Source: Halobacillus aidingensis
Lineage (GTDB): Bacteria > Bacillota > Bacilli > Bacillales > Halobacillaceae
DNA: 64,000 nt
Direction of reading: 5' to 3'
Assembly: GCF_900104185.1 (NCBI RefSeq)
Contig: NZ_FNIZ01000012.1
Span: 1 to 64,000 of the forward strand
In this document: positions 34,876 through 45,503 of the stretch, piece after piece
How the letters are laid out: each line of letters starts with the position of its first letter
How positions within the stretch are numbered: the stretch's first letter is position 1
Program-made: the position numbers and the translations under genes
Notes under the pieces: model-generated
Told to the model about the DNA's origin: nothing
Database searches by the model: none
What the model saw: only the letters and a program-made list of their open reading frames with translations

Positions 34876-34879
34876 AACG

Positions 34880-34908
34880 TTGACAATTTTGTTGGTTGAA
34901 CGTAGGAT
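34880..34908 (+). promoter_or_regulatory. Sigma-A promoter
   Basis: TTGACA (34880-34885), 17-bp spacer, TAGGAT (34903-34908), about 50 bp before the GTG of the small membrane protein gene. Confidence 0.8.
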
Positions 34909-34958
34909 ATCATTAACCCGAGTAAACAAATCGGATTAATAATACGAGAGGTGTACGC

Positions 34959-35291
34959 GTGAAAACATACCCACTTCTAATTAACCTGCTGTTCATGATG
35001 ATCTCTTGGTCCTTCGGGGTTTATTTCCTATCTGTCATTTACACCCCAACGATTATCATCCCCCTCTTCAATGACTTCATCTGGATTCGCGACTACCAAG
35101 GACTTCTCGGCTTGACGGCTATTTTTACCGTCCTGACCATTCCCTTGGTGGCCTTCCTATATATAAAACGCGGGCAAATGAAGAAAAAGACAACCTGGTA
35201 CGGGATGAATGCAGTCACACATTTGCTCTGGATCGGTACGCTGGCTCTACAAGTCAAAACGGTTCTCTACAATTTAGGAATCTGTCATTAA
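34959..35291 (+). CDS. 110-residue membrane protein
   Basis: Three predicted helices (about 7-28, 47-69 and 81-104) with a short basic loop RGQMKKK between the second and third. GTG 34959 follows GAGAGGTG. No domain is recognised. Own promoter upstream; no terminator is seen before the next gene, so they may be co-transcribed. Confidence 0.7.
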   Translation: MKTYPLLINLLFMMISWSFGVYFLSVIYTPTIIIPLFNDFIWIRDYQGLLGLTAIFTVLTIPLVAFLYIKRGQMKKKTTWYGMNAVTHLLWIGTLALQVKTVLYNLGICH

Positions 35292-35346
35292 TTGACAGGA
35301 TTTCCACCTTCTCTGTTGAACCATTCTGTATAGAGGAGGAATAGAC

Positions 35347-35736
35347 TTGGATTTTCAAACCTTTTATGAAGAGTACAAACGTAGAGCCAGCCAACATGAT
35401 TTGGTTTACTTAAAAAAAGTGACATCTCGAAACCTCGAAGCAAGAGAGATCCGCCACGGCGAATTGGTCGATTATTCTTATGAAGAGTCGATTGAAGGAT
35501 GGCATCAAGCTTTCGAACATTTCAAAGATCAAAATATGGACTGGATCTACACCGACCATTCTGTGACCCAACTCAATGAAAACACACAGCTTGCCGCCTT
35601 CTGGGTTTCGATCCGGTTAAACGGAGAAATCCTGGGGACATCCAACCTCTTTTTTGATACGTTCGAAAAACGGGATGGAGAATGGCAGCTTGTCCGCTGC
35701 TACATCGAAGCTGGAGTACAGAATCCATCCATCTAA
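35347..35736 (+). CDS. SnoaL/NTF2-like small protein
   Basis: A 129-residue soluble protein. The pattern of an N-terminal helix pair followed by a strongly curved sheet (TQLAAFWVSIRLNGEILGTSNLFFDTFEKRDGEWQLVRCYIE) is that of the NTF2-like/DUF4440 fold. It has no obvious catalytic residues, and the family is diverse. TTG 35347 lies seven bases after AGGAGG. It ends at its own terminator, just before the methionine operon promoter. Confidence 0.65.
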   Translation: MDFQTFYEEYKRRASQHDLVYLKKVTSRNLEAREIRHGELVDYSYEESIEGWHQAFEHFKDQNMDWIYTDHSVTQLNENTQLAAFWVSIRLNGEILGTSNLFFDTFEKRDGEWQLVRCYIEAGVQNPSI

Positions 35737-35763
35737 GCCTGCTTTTCAAAAGGAGGCTTTTTT
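35735..35763 (+). terminator. Terminator after the SnoaL-like gene
   Basis: AAGCCTGCTTTT and AAAAGGAGGCTTTTTT pair; the stem begins inside the stop codon. Confidence 0.88.
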
Positions 35764-35802
35764 CTCAATCCAAAAAAATTTCCACAAAATTCTTCCAGCA
35801 TA

Positions 35803-35831
35803 TTGTCAAAACATTCTGAGTAGTGTAGAGT
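35803..35831 (+). promoter_or_regulatory. Promoter of the S-box leader
   Basis: TTGTCA (35803-35808), 17-bp spacer, TAGAGT (35826-35831); start of the aptamer lies about 30 bp downstream. Confidence 0.8.
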
Positions 35832-35862
35832 AATCAGCAATTAGAAAAAAATACAATTGAAT

Positions 35863-36022
35863 CTCTTATCAAGAGAGGCAGAGGGACTGGCCCGACGAAG
35901 CCTCAGCAACCACTGGTTTGACCAGAAAGGTGCTAACTCCAGCAAGTTGTTTTACCAACTTGGAAGATAAGAAGAAGAACCGTACCCACAAAAGTCTTCT
36001 TCTTCAAGAAGGCTTTTTTTAT
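35863..36022 (+). promoter_or_regulatory. SAM-I (S-box) riboswitch with terminator
   Basis: The aptamer (35863-35972) has the canonical blocks CTTATCAAGAGAGGCAGAGG, GACTGGCCCGACGAAGCC, CAGCAACC, GGTGCTAACTCC and GGAAGATAAG. A terminator (GTCTTCTT/AAGAAGGC plus TTTTTTT, 35994-36022) follows. The segment GATAAGAAGAAG can instead pair with the terminator's left arm as an antiterminator. Bound SAM should stop transcription of the methionine operon. Unusually, the first gene begins about 640 bp further on. Confidence 0.96.
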
Positions 36023-36056
36023 TTTCATTTTAGATGTTGCTGATTCGTTATTAAAG

Positions 36057-36606
36057 AATATGGCAGGATTCTTGAAGACTTGATTTCGAGATGTGCACGG
36101 GTTCGTTGCTTTGTTGAGCGTCAGGGGTGGCTGGGAAGCAACTCGCTTTCCTGTGGGGGAGCGCCGAGCTTCCTCGGACTACGTCCTGCGGGATCTCGCC
36201 TGTCTCCTTCTCCCACGGGAGTCTCGCAGCTTCCCAACAACCCCATTCGATACATGGGATAAACGAACCCACAAGCCCGAGTGGAGCGTTCTCCGTAAAC
36301 ATTGCTCTATTGTTGAAAAGTGCTCTATAACAGTGAAAAAACAAATAACTGCCAATGTTGAAAGTTGAATCCACCAACTTTCTTTACGCTATAGCTTCTT
36401 ATTCCGGCAGTAGTTTCGAGACACTTATATTGTAAAGGGGCGGAGGGAAACGGTGAGACTCCTATGGGACGTGTGGGACAGGTACAGACACCAAAGAGCG
36501 AAGCTCGAGGAGGCTCACCGCCCGCCCCATGGAAAGCGAATCTTTTCCCGGAGCCCCTAAATTCCAACAAACATTTCGAAACTAAGTTTTAAAGAAAAGG
36601 GCGCTT
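36057..36606. repeat. Composite two-arm hairpin element, copy 4
   Basis: Left arm type II (about 36057-36250): AATATGGCAGGATTC, TTTCGAGATG, GTTGAGCGTCAGGGGTGG, TCGCAGCTTCCCAACAACCCC. Right arm type I (about 36411-36606): TAGTTTCGAGACAC, GGGGCGGAGGGAAACGG, GAGGAGGCTCACCGCCCG, CCCATGGAAAGCGAA, outer end CATTTCGAAACTAAG. It begins 35 bp after the S-box terminator and ends 57 bp before metI. Confidence 0.9.
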
Positions 36607-36663
36607 ATGCGGGATTGGTAAAGGATTTTATTTAAACCATTAATTTACAAAGGATGTGTTGTT

Positions 36664-37782
36664 ATGTGTCCGCATACGGATACGAAATTCGTTCAGACCG
36701 GAAACCAGCGGAGTGAACCTACAGGGGCGATCAACCCTCCTGTTTATTTTTCCACCCCATACCGCCACCCTGGTTTAGGGGAGTCAACTGGGTTCGATTA
36801 TACGCGAACCGGTAACCCCACACGTCAGATTTTGGAGTCATCGATCGCTGATATCGAAGGTGGTGATGCAGGATTTGCGTTCAGCTCCGGGATGGCTGCT
36901 ATCCAAACCGCCCTATCCCTTTTTAAAAAAGGCGATGAAATCATCGTCTCTGAAGACTTATACGGCGGGACGTTCCGCTTGTTTGAACACATGGAAGAGC
37001 GCTACGACCTCCGCTTTCATTACTGTGACAGCAACAACCTTGATCGAATCCATGACTACATCAACGAACGGACGAAAGCCATCTATGTGGAAACGCCTAC
37101 GAATCCACTGATGCATACGGCAGACATCAAACAAATTTCAACGATCGCGAAAGCACACGACCTTCTGCTGCTTGTCGATAACACGCTGTACACTCCGGTG
37201 TTGCAACAGCCGATTGCCGAGGGCGCAGATGTAGTCATCCATAGTGCTACGAAATATTTGGCCGGACATAATGATGTTCTTGCCGGCATCCTTGTGAGTA
37301 AAGGAAAAGCCGTAAGTGAGAAGCTTGCTTTTCATCAAAATACATCCGGAGCTGTTCTCTCTCCTTTCGATTCATGGCTTGTGATGCGCGGGATGAAGAC
37401 CCTCCCCCTTCGGATGCGCCAGCATGAAGCGAATGCAAAATCTGTGGTTGCCTTCTTGGAGGACCACCCGCACGTGGCGGATATATTTTACCCGGGCAAA
37501 GGCGGCATGGTTTCGTTCAGACTACAATCCGAAGATTGGGTCGATCCATTCTTGCGGAACTTGAACTTGATCAGTTTTGCCGAGAGCCTCGGGGGTGTGG
37601 AGAGCTTTATCACCTACCCCGCGACCCAGACTCACGCCGATATTCCTGAAGAAACCAGGATCAGCTACGGGGTCTGTAACCGCCTGCTCCGTTTCTCTGT
37701 CGGTGTCGAACATATCGATGACTTGATTCAAGATCTTGACTATACCCTCACCCAACTACCAAAGGAGGAATCTATACGATGA
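36664..37782 (+). CDS. metI: Cystathionine gamma-synthase / O-acetylhomoserine thiolyase
   Basis: A PLP-dependent transsulfuration enzyme of 372 residues that makes cystathionine (or homocysteine directly) from acylated homoserine. Marks: FDYTRTGNPTRQ, FSSGMAAIQTAL, YVETPTNPLM, DNTLYTPVLQQP and the PLP lysine in VIHSATKYLAGHND (about 197). It matches B. subtilis MetI in length and order with metC. AAGGATG lies seven bases before the ATG. First gene of an operon with metC, yitJ and metH under S-box control, but separated from that leader by a repeat element. Confidence 0.95.
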   Translation: MCPHTDTKFVQTGNQRSEPTGAINPPVYFSTPYRHPGLGESTGFDYTRTGNPTRQILESSIADIEGGDAGFAFSSGMAAIQTALSLFKKGDEIIVSEDLYGGTFRLFEHMEERYDLRFHYCDSNNLDRIHDYINERTKAIYVETPTNPLMHTADIKQISTIAKAHDLLLLVDNTLYTPVLQQPIAEGADVVIHSATKYLAGHNDVLAGILVSKGKAVSEKLAFHQNTSGAVLSPFDSWLVMRGMKTLPLRMRQHEANAKSVVAFLEDHPHVADIFYPGKGGMVSFRLQSEDWVDPFLRNLNLISFAESLGGVESFITYPATQTHADIPEETRISYGVCNRLLRFSVGVEHIDDLIQDLDYTLTQLPKEESIR

Positions 37783-38957
37783 CCGATCATTCTTTGCAGA
37801 CCCGGTTGTTGCACAGTGACTATAAATTCGATCCGCACACAGGAGCCGTTAGTGTTCCGATCCAACAGGCATCCACCTTCCATCAACAGGATTTCGACAA
37901 TCCAGGGGTCTATGATTACAGCCGCTCCGGTAACCCCACCCGAAAAGCACTGGAAGATACCATTGCGGGACTGGAGAGTGGAACTCACGGCTTTGCTTTC
38001 GCCTCTGGAATGGCTGCGATTTCTACGGCCTTCATGCTTTTATCCAAAGGCGACCATGTGGTTATCACCCAGGATGTTTACGGGGGGACTTTTCGTATGA
38101 TTCACGATGTTCTCGTCAGATTTGGAATCGATCACACATTTGTTGATATGACGGACCTCCATGCGGTAGCAACTGCGATCCAGCCGAATACGAAACTTTT
38201 ATATATCGAGACACCTTCCAATCCGACGCTTGAAATTACAGATATTCGTGCTGTAGCAAAGTTAGCGAAAGCGAACGATTGTTGGACTTTTGTCGATAAC
38301 ACGTTCATGACACCTGCCCTTCAGCGTCCGCTCGAACTTGGTGCGGACCTTGTCCTGCACAGTGCGACGAAATTTATCGCCGGTCACAGCGATGTGGTCG
38401 CAGGTCTTGCCGCTACCAAAGATGAAAAACTCGCAGAGCAGCTGGGATTTTTACAAAATTCATTCGGATCCATTCTCGGCGCACACGATTGTTGGCTCGT
38501 GCTTCGCGGCTTGAAAACCCTGCATTGCCGAATGACGCAATCTTCAGCTTCTGCGGTCAAGATCGCAGAAAATTTAAGCGCTCATCCACTCGTGGAGCAG
38601 GTCTACTATCCGGGCTTCCGTTTTCATCCGGGAAGCTCGACGCAAACGTACCAGGCACAGGGATCCGGAGCGGTATTGTCCTTCCGTTTACGAGATGAAG
38701 AAGCGGTAAGACAGTTTACGAAACATGTGGAACTCCCTGTGTATGCCGTGAGTCTCGGAGCAGTAGAATCGATCCTGTCCTACCCCGCCCGCATGTCTCA
38801 TGCCTCCATGCCAAAAGAAGAGCGCGAAAAGCGCGGCATCACAGATGGATTGCTACGCTTATCGGTCGGCCTTGAAAATCCGGACGACTTAATCAAAGAT
38901 TTTCATCAGGCATTAGGAAAAACCGAATCCGAAGCATTCTTACAAACAGGAGGTTGA
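37779..38957 (+). CDS. metC: Cystathionine beta-lyase
   Basis: Cleaves cystathionine to homocysteine, pyruvate and ammonia. The 392-residue PLP enzyme has YDYSRSGNPTRKALE, FASGMAAISTAF, YIETPSNPTLE, FVDNTFMTPALQRP and the lysine motif VLHSATKFIAGHSDV. It overlaps metI by 4 bp (ATGA) with AAAGGAGG upstream, so translation is coupled. The paralogue metI precedes it, as in B. subtilis. Confidence 0.94.
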   Translation: MTDHSLQTRLLHSDYKFDPHTGAVSVPIQQASTFHQQDFDNPGVYDYSRSGNPTRKALEDTIAGLESGTHGFAFASGMAAISTAFMLLSKGDHVVITQDVYGGTFRMIHDVLVRFGIDHTFVDMTDLHAVATAIQPNTKLLYIETPSNPTLEITDIRAVAKLAKANDCWTFVDNTFMTPALQRPLELGADLVLHSATKFIAGHSDVVAGLAATKDEKLAEQLGFLQNSFGSILGAHDCWLVLRGLKTLHCRMTQSSASAVKIAENLSAHPLVEQVYYPGFRFHPGSSTQTYQAQGSGAVLSFRLRDEEAVRQFTKHVELPVYAVSLGAVESILSYPARMSHASMPKEEREKRGITDGLLRLSVGLENPDDLIKDFHQALGKTESEAFLQTGG

Positions 38958-38960
38958 ACG

Positions 38961-40820
38961 ATGGATTTACGCGAAGCTTTACAAAACCGGACACTGATCG
39001 GGGACGGAGCTATGGGAACCCTCCTCTACTCCTATGGCATCGATCGATGTTTTGAAGAACTGAACCTCTCCCACTCCGAAGAGGTATTGAACGTCCACCG
39101 CGCTTACGTGAACGCCGGTGCCGATGTCATTCAAACGAACACCTATGGCGCGAATTATATAAAACTGGAACGCTACGGCCTTCAGGACCAGGTGAAAGAA
39201 ATCAATACAGCTGCCGTAAAGCTTGCCAAACAAGCGGCGGGAGAGAATCAATATGTCGTCGGAACAATCGGAGGCGTCCGCGGAGCCCGTAAACAAGCGA
39301 TATCAACAGAAGAGATCAAACGCAGCTTCAGGGAGCAATTGTACTGTCTTCTTTTTGAAAAAGTCGACGGCCTCCTGCTTGAAACCTTTTATGATTTAGA
39401 AGAGCTGACGACCGTTTTGAAGATTGCGAGAAAAGAAACAGACCTGCCAATCATTGCTCAAGTATCCATGCATGAGGCAGGCGTATTGCAAGACGGCACC
39501 CCTCTTCCGGACGCGTTGAAACAGTTGGAGGGGTTAGGAGCTGATGTTGTCGGTGTCAATTGCCGGTTGGGACCTTATCACACGATACAATCATTAGAGG
39601 ACGTTCCACTTCCTGAACAAGCGGTCTTGTCAGCTTATCCGAATGCCAGTTTACCAGCCTACCAGGATGGTAGACTCGTCTATCCGACAGATCCGGCGTA
39701 TTTTCAAAAAAGTGCCCAGTCGCTCTTTGATCAAGGGGCACGCCTGATCGGTGGCTGTTGCGGCACTACCCCTGAGCACATAGAAGCGATTGCCGCTCGA
39801 GTGAAAGGCAAGCAGCCGATTCAAGATAAAGTCGTCCCGATCAAAGCAAGAACCGAAGTGCGTGTTTCCGAGACGAAAGATGATCGCCCCCATCTACACG
39901 AGAAAGCCAAAAAGGGGCGTTCCATCATCGTTGAACTTGATCCGCCGAAAAAGCTGAAGACGGAGCGCTTTTTAGAAGGTGCCAAAGCCTTGCACGAAGC
40001 AGGTGTGGATTCGGTCACCCTTGCAGATAATTCCCTTGCTTCCCCGAGAATCAGCAACACGGCGATGGCCTCGATCATCAAACAACAATACGGTGTCGAC
40101 CCCCTCGTTCACATCGCTTGCCGTGATCGTAACTTACTAGGGTTGCAATCCCACCTAATGGGGCTTCACGCCCTCGGCATCCGTCAGCTGCTTGCCGTAA
40201 CAGGCGATCCGACGAAAATCGGGGATTTCCCTGGTGCCACATCGGTGTATGACTTGAACTCTTTTGATTTAATCCATTACATCAAGCAAATGAACAAGGG
40301 AATTTCGTTTTCCGGAAAGAATTTAGGAGAAAGCACCTCCTTCTCAGTAGCCGCTGCATTCAACCCGAATGTACGCAACTTGAACCGCGCGGTTGGACGA
40401 CTGGAAAAGAAAATGAAATACGGAGCCGACTACTTCATCAGTCAGCCCGTGTTCAATGAAGAGCAGATCATCGAAGTCTATGAAGCGACCAAACATATCG
40501 ATGCACCAATTTATATCGGAATCATGCCGCTGACAAGCGCGCGGAACGCTGAATTTTTACACAACGAAGTACCTGGAATCACGCTTGCTCCTGAGGTTCT
40601 TGAAAAAATGGAGCTTGCCGGTTCAGACAAAGAACAAGCACAGGCAGAAGGTCTCAGCATCTCGAAATCTCTCATTGATACAGCCCTCGACCTGTTCAAC
40701 GGCATCTACTTAATCACACCATTTTTACGCTATGAAATGACCGTTGAATTAACGAACTATATTAAACAGCAAACGGCAGAACGAGAAAGGAAGATTTCCA
40801 ATGGCATCCACATTGTTTAA
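38961..40820 (+). CDS. yitJ: Bifunctional homocysteine S-methyltransferase / methylenetetrahydrofolate reductase
   Basis: A 619-residue fusion. Residues about 1-290 form a homocysteine methyltransferase domain with zinc cysteines in VGVNCRLGP (about 201) and [10 protein letters not shown] (about 265-267). Residues about 320-605 form a MetF-like FAD-dependent reductase ([33 protein letters not shown]). It supplies 5-methyl-tetrahydrofolate for MetH and may methylate homocysteine with a second donor. GGAGG precedes the ATG; the gap after metC is only 3 bp, and its end overlaps metH by 20 bp. Confidence 0.94.
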   Translation: MDLREALQNRTLIGDGAMGTLLYSYGIDRCFEELNLSHSEEVLNVHRAYVNAGADVIQTNTYGANYIKLERYGLQDQVKEINTAAVKLAKQAAGENQYVVGTIGGVRGARKQAISTEEIKRSFREQLYCLLFEKVDGLLLETFYDLEELTTVLKIARKETDLPIIAQVSMHEAGVLQDGTPLPDALKQLEGLGADVVGVNCRLGPYHTIQSLEDVPLPEQAVLSAYPNASLPAYQDGRLVYPTDPAYFQKSAQSLFDQGARLIGGCCGTTPEHIEAIAARVKGKQPIQDKVVPIKARTEVRVSETKDDRPHLHEKAKKGRSIIVELDPPKKLKTERFLEGAKALHEAGVDSVTLADNSLASPRISNTAMASIIKQQYGVDPLVHIACRDRNLLGLQSHLMGLHALGIRQLLAVTGDPTKIGDFPGATSVYDLNSFDLIHYIKQMNKGISFSGKNLGESTSFSVAAAFNPNVRNLNRAVGRLEKKMKYGADYFISQPVFNEEQIIEVYEATKHIDAPIYIGIMPLTSARNAEFLHNEVPGITLAPEVLEKMELAGSDKEQAQAEGLSISKSLIDTALDLFNGIYLITPFLRYEMTVELTNYIKQQTAERERKISNGIHIV

Positions 40821-43800
40821 CGAACAGCTCAACCAACGCATTCTCATTCTCGATGGCGCCATGGGGACGATGCTGCAGGAAGCCGACCTCTCCCCCGACG
40901 ATTTCGGTGGAGAAGAATACGACGGCTGTAACGAATACTTGAATCTGACCTACCCTGACCTCTTAGACCGGATCCATTCCCGCTATCTTGAAGCAGGTGC
41001 GGACATTATTGAAACGAACACCTTCGGGGCGACCGACCTCGTCCTTGACGAATATGATCTTGGACACCTGGCTGAAGAAATCAATATCGAAGCCGCAAAA
41101 ATTGCTAAAAAAGCCGCTGCCCGCTTCCATACATCGGACCGCCCACGCTTCGTCGCTGGTGCCATGGGTCCGACAACGAAAACTCTTTCTGTAACCGGCG
41201 GGACGACATTTGAAGCATTAGCTCATGCCTATGAAGAACAAGCACGAGGGCTCATCAAAGGCGGTGTCGACCTCCTTTTATTAGAGACATCCCAGGATAT
41301 GCTCAACGTAAAAGCCGCTTTTCTCGGTATTACACGTGCCAAAGAAGAACTGGGAAAAGATCTGCCCCTCATTGTTTCCGGTACGATTGAACCGATGGGG
41401 ACGACACTCGCCGGTCAAAGCATCGAAGCTTTTTATCTTTCGCTTGAACATATGAAACCAATCGTTGTCGGCCTCAATTGTGCGACAGGACCTGAGTTCA
41501 TGCGTGATCACTTACGTTCGTTATCTGATCTCGCGACATCCGCTGTCAGCTGTTACCCAAACGCAGGCCTTCCAGATGAAGAAGGTAATTATCACGAAAC
41601 ACCAGAATCACTGGCTGCCAAAGTAGCTGGTTTTGCTGAAAAAGGCTGGCTGAATGTCGTCGGTGGCTGCTGTGGTACAACACCGGATCATATCCGTGCC
41701 ATTGCAGAAGCGGTAGAAGGTTTCAAGCCGAGAGAAGCACCTTCCGGCCATGCCCACGCCGTTTCCGGTATCGAACCATTGATTTACGATGACCCCGGCG
41801 ATCGCCCGATTCTCGTCGGGGAGCGTACGAATGTCATCGGTTCACGGAAATTCAAGCGCTTGATTGCAGAAGGCAGCTTTGAAGAAGCTTCTGAAATCGC
41901 GCGTGCCCAAGTAAAAAAAGGAGCGCAGGTCATCGACATCTGCCTCGCCGACCCGGACCGGGATGAGATTGAAGACATGGAAGCTTTTATGAAGCAGGTC
42001 GTCAACAAAGTCAAAGTACCACTCGTCATCGACTCGACCGACGTGGATGTCATTGAAAAAGCACTCACCTACTCTCAAGGAAAAGTCATCATCAACTCCA
42101 TCAATTTAGAAGACGGCGAAGAACGCTTTAAAGAAGTTCTACCTCTTGCCAAACAATATGGAGCCGCTCTTGTCGTCGGAACAATCGATGAAGAAGGGAT
42201 GGCCGTAACGGCGGAAAGAAAACTTGAAATCGCCAAGCGGTCTCACGATATTCTCGTAAAAGAGTACAACATCAACTCACAGGATATTATTTTCGACCCG
42301 CTCGTCTTCCCTGTCGGCACGGGTGATGAGCAATACATCGGTTCAGCAGAAGCTACCATTGATGGAATCCGGCTCATCAAGGAGCACCTGCCGCTCTGCC
42401 AAACGGTGCTTGGAGTCAGCAATGTTTCTTTCGGCCTCCCGCCGGTCGGCCGCGAAGTGTTGAACGCGGTTTATTTGTACCATTGCACAAAAGCGGGGCT
42501 CGACTACGCTATCGTCAACACCGAAAAGCTTGAGCGCTATGCCTCCATCGATCAGGAAGAAATCGACTTGGCGGATGAGCTGCTTTTCAAAACGGATGAT
42601 AAAACACTCGCTTCTTTCACTGCTTTTTACAGGGGTAAGAAAAAAGAAACCAAAGTGCCGACATCGACGATGACTCTCGCTGAGCGCCTCGCTCATTACG
42701 TGGTAGAAGGAACGAAAGAAGGCTTGCTGCCTGACTTGGAGCAGGCACTGTCAGAATACGATGCTCCACTCGCCATCATTAACGGGCCCTTGATGGACGG
42801 CATGGCCGAAGTCGGCCGCCTTTTCAACGACAACCAGCTGATCGTAGCAGAAGTTTTACAGAGCGCGGAGGTCATGAAGGCATCCGTCGCTTACTTGGAA
42901 CCTCATATGGAAGCAGACGATTCCTCGAACAAAAAAGGGAAAGTCCTACTCGCTACTGTAAAAGGCGATGTTCACGACATAGGCAAAAACCTCGTGGAGA
43001 TCATTTTAAGCAACAACGGCTTTGAAGTCGTCGACTTGGGCATCAAAGTGACGCCTGCTGAACTGATCCAGCAGATTAAAAAAGAACAGCCGACAATTGT
43101 TGGACTATCCGGATTGCTCGTAAAATCCGCCCAACAGATGGTGCTGACCGCCCAGGACTTGAAACAGCAGGACATTTCGCTGCCGATCCTCGTCGGTGGA
43201 GCTGCGTTGTCACGGAAGTTTACTCATACGAAGATCTCACCAGAGTATGATGGCCCTGTCCTGTATGCGAAAGATGCGATGGATGGCCTTTCGATTTCCA
43301 ACCAGCTCAGCAACGATGAGCAGCGGGGTCAATTTTTACAAGAACAGGAAGAAAAGAAAGCAGCTGCCCTTACCCGTGCGGCGAGCGCCGCTCCCAGGGA
43401 CCGTGGCGGGACGGCGGTGGCTGTGAAACCGAAATCTACGGTGTCCACAATGGTGCCCGTATTCAAACCGCATGATTTCGATAAGCACATCATCCGGAAT
43501 CACCCGGTCGCCCATATAGAACCGTATATCAATATGCAGATGCTGATCGGGCACCACCTCGGTTTGAAAGGAAAATTCGATAAACTGCTCGCGGAAGGAA
43601 ACGAGAAAGCGGTTCACCTAAAAAACGTCGTGGATGGCTTGCTCACACACGCGAAAATGGAAGGATGGATTCAGCCTTCCGCCATGTACCGTTTCTTCCC
43701 TGCCCAGTCCGACGGCGATGATGTGCTCATTTATGATCCACGAGATCATCAGACAGTAGTTGAGCGGTTCACCTTCCCCCGCCAAAACAAAGAGCCGTTT

Positions 43801-44256
43801 CTATGTCTTGCGGACTACTTGCGTTCTGTCGAAAGTGGCGAAATGGATTATGTCGGGTTCTTTGCGGTTACAGCCGGAAAAGGCATCCGGAAACGGGCGG
43901 TGGAACTGAAGGAGCAGGGACAATACTTAGAAAGCCATGCGCTGCAGGCCCTTGCTCTCGAGACAGCGGAAGGTCTCGCCGAACAGGTCCACCAGAAGAT
44001 CCGCGACAAATGGGGCTTCCCTGACCCGACGGACTTCACGATGCAGGAACGCTTTTCTGCTAAGTATCAAGGCCAGCGCTACTCCTTCGGTTACCCGGCC
44101 TGCCCTGAGCTTGAGGATCAGAAGAAATTGTTCCAGCTCATCCGTCCGGAAGAAATCGGTATCGAGCTGACGGAAGAATGCATGATGGAGCCGGAAGCGT
44201 CGGTTACAGCGATGGTTTTCGCTCATCCGGAAGCGCGTTATTTTAATGTAATGTGA
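40801..44256 (+). CDS. metH: Cobalamin-dependent methionine synthase
   Basis: Transfers the methyl group of 5-methyl-tetrahydrofolate to homocysteine through cobalamin. All four modules are present in 1,151 residues: homocysteine/zinc domain (about 1-310, Cys in GLNCATGP near 226 and GGCCGTTP near 289-290), pterin domain (about 330-600, [12 protein letters not shown]), cap plus B12 domain (about 640-880, DVHDIGKN with the cobalt-ligating His near 724), and the SAM-binding reactivation domain (about 900-1151). AAAGGAAG precedes the ATG within yitJ. The host therefore uses vitamin B12 for methionine synthesis. Confidence 0.97.
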   Translation: MASTLFNEQLNQRILILDGAMGTMLQEADLSPDDFGGEEYDGCNEYLNLTYPDLLDRIHSRYLEAGADIIETNTFGATDLVLDEYDLGHLAEEINIEAAKIAKKAAARFHTSDRPRFVAGAMGPTTKTLSVTGGTTFEALAHAYEEQARGLIKGGVDLLLLETSQDMLNVKAAFLGITRAKEELGKDLPLIVSGTIEPMGTTLAGQSIEAFYLSLEHMKPIVVGLNCATGPEFMRDHLRSLSDLATSAVSCYPNAGLPDEEGNYHETPESLAAKVAGFAEKGWLNVVGGCCGTTPDHIRAIAEAVEGFKPREAPSGHAHAVSGIEPLIYDDPGDRPILVGERTNVIGSRKFKRLIAEGSFEEASEIARAQVKKGAQVIDICLADPDRDEIEDMEAFMKQVVNKVKVPLVIDSTDVDVIEKALTYSQGKVIINSINLEDGEERFKEVLPLAKQYGAALVVGTIDEEGMAVTAERKLEIAKRSHDILVKEYNINSQDIIFDPLVFPVGTGDEQYIGSAEATIDGIRLIKEHLPLCQTVLGVSNVSFGLPPVGREVLNAVYLYHCTKAGLDYAIVNTEKLERYASIDQEEIDLADELLFKTDDKTLASFTAFYRGKKKETKVPTSTMTLAERLAHYVVEGTKEGLLPDLEQALSEYDAPLAIINGPLMDGMAEVGRLFNDNQLIVAEVLQSAEVMKASVAYLEPHMEADDSSNKKGKVLLATVKGDVHDIGKNLVEIILSNNGFEVVDLGIKVTPAELIQQIKKEQPTIVGLSGLLVKSAQQMVLTAQDLKQQDISLPILVGGAALSRKFTHTKISPEYDGPVLYAKDAMDGLSISNQLSNDEQRGQFLQEQEEKKAAALTRAASAAPRDRGGTAVAVKPKSTVSTMVPVFKPHDFDKHIIRNHPVAHIEPYINMQMLIGHHLGLKGKFDKLLAEGNEKAVHLKNVVDGLLTHAKMEGWIQPSAMYRFFPAQSDGDDVLIYDPRDHQTVVERFTFPRQNKEPFLCLADYLRSVESGEMDYVGFFAVTAGKGIRKRAVELKEQGQYLESHALQALALETAEGLAEQVHQKIRDKWGFPDPTDFTMQERFSAKYQGQRYSFGYPACPELEDQKKLFQLIRPEEIGIELTEECMMEPEASVTAMVFAHPEARYFNVM

Positions 44257-44279
44257 GGGTTCAGCGTGGGGCTCTAGGG

Positions 44280-44437
44280 TTATCAGTGACTTATGAGCAT
44301 TTATCAATGGGTTTTGGTCATTTATCAGTGGGTTGGCTGCTTTTATCGGTGGCTTTTAGTCATTTATCGGCGGGTTGGATGCTTTTATCAGTATCCCCTT
44401 GGAAACTTACTAGCGACTTCGCGCATTTTATTAGCAT
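44280..44437. repeat. Eight-unit array with 21-bp phasing
   Basis: Core TTATCAGTG (with variants) starts at 44280, 44301, 44322, 44343, 44364 and 44385, exactly 21 bp apart; two weaker units follow at about 44407 and 44428. The flanks alternate between CA and CT before TTTATC in the middle units. It starts 24 bp after the metH stop codon. Confidence 0.9.
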
Positions 44438-44465
44438 CTGAACATTTCGCCGCCCCCATCTATAG

Positions 44466-44507
44466 AAAAACGCCCAACGACAGCATCAGCTGCGTTCGGC
44501 GTTTTTC
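44466..44507. terminator. Bidirectional terminator
   Basis: AAAAACGCCCAACG and CGTTCGGCGTTTTT pair around a small inner CAGC/GCTG stem, between metH and the convergent flavoprotein gene. Confidence 0.9.
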
Positions 44508-45485
44508 TTATTTATGCTTATAAATGACGGTGCTGTACACTTGTGATTTCGCTTTCGGATCCAGATGCTTGGCGGCACTGTTCACCGCTGCCATCGCTTC
44601 ATTGAACCCAGAAGCAATAAGCATCGTTTTCGCTGGATATACAGCGGCGTCACCAGCAACAAAAACCCCTTCCATGCTCGCACACATATCTGTCGAAACA
44701 GGGATTCTTCCTTTGTCCGTTTCCAGTCCCCATTCGTCATATAAGCTCTTATCAATCTGCAAGCCTTCATACACGAGGATATGATCGACCTCGAGCACTG
44801 ATCCGTCTTGAAGAAGCGCTTCTTTCAACTCTTCTCCGCCTCGCAGCTCTTCAATCTTCTTATTTTTATGGATGTGAACGGAAGAGGCCTCCACCTTCTC
44901 GACGTCCTGTTCATACACCGCTTTGAATTCATCGCCACGATTCAAAAGGTGGACCTCGTCTGCAACCCCTTCAAGAGCGAGCGACCAGTCAATGCCGACA
45001 CGGTTTTGCGAAACGACCGCAACGTTCTGCCCGCGATACTGTTCAAGGTTTTGGATGGTGTAGTGAATCTGCTTTCCGTCATAATGCTCGCTGCCTTTCA
45101 CATCAAGCGGCTGCATGTCGAACGTGCCGAGGCCAGAAGCTACAATCACCGTCTTCGTATGATGCGTTTGACCATCATCTGTTTCCAACAATATGGTTCC
45201 ATCTTCCTTTTCTTCAAAAGATGTCACTTTCACACCCGTCACAAAATCAGGATCGACCATCTCCGCCTGTTCTTTGACATTCGTGACCAGGTCTTCACCC
45301 GTAATGCCCGGGAATCCGCCAACGTCATAGATTTTCTTTTCCGGATAGAAAAAGGAAACCTTGCCCCCGACCTGTGGCTGGTACTCGATCACTTTTGTCT
45401 TAAAATCTCTCATTCCACTATAAAAAGCAGCATATAAACCTGTCGTACCTCCACCAATTACTGTTATATCGTACAACTCTTCCAT
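44508..45485 (-). CDS. Type 2 ferredoxin/flavodoxin-NADP reductase-like flavoprotein (YcgT/YumC family)
   Basis: A 325-residue FAD/NAD(P) enzyme of the thioredoxin-reductase fold lacking the redox CxxC. FAD motif ITVIGGGTTGLYAAFY at about 7-22, NAD(P) domain with VAVVSQNRVGIDWSLAL, which lacks the usual GxGxxA core, and GVFVAGDAAVYPAKTMLIASGFNEA near the C-terminus. It is encoded 18 bp behind siderophore permease genes, so it may reduce the imported ferric siderophore or supply electrons for iron release (inference). AAGGAG precedes the ATG. Confidence 0.88.
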   Translation of the reverse strand: MEELYDITVIGGGTTGLYAAFYSGMRDFKTKVIEYQPQVGGKVSFFYPEKKIYDVGGFPGITGEDLVTNVKEQAEMVDPDFVTGVKVTSFEEKEDGTILLETDDGQTHHTKTVIVASGLGTFDMQPLDVKGSEHYDGKQIHYTIQNLEQYRGQNVAVVSQNRVGIDWSLALEGVADEVHLLNRGDEFKAVYEQDVEKVEASSVHIHKNKKIEELRGGEELKEALLQDGSVLEVDHILVYEGLQIDKSLYDEWGLETDKGRIPVSTDMCASMEGVFVAGDAAVYPAKTMLIASGFNEAMAAVNSAAKHLDPKAKSQVYSTVIYKHK

Positions 45486-45503
45486 GGACGTGAACTCCTT
45501 TTT

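Noticed and set aside
44293-44523. 76-codon plus-strand frame with periodic Tyr-Gln-Trp pattern
   Set aside because: It is the translation of the 21-bp array (7 codons per unit) and has no start signal.
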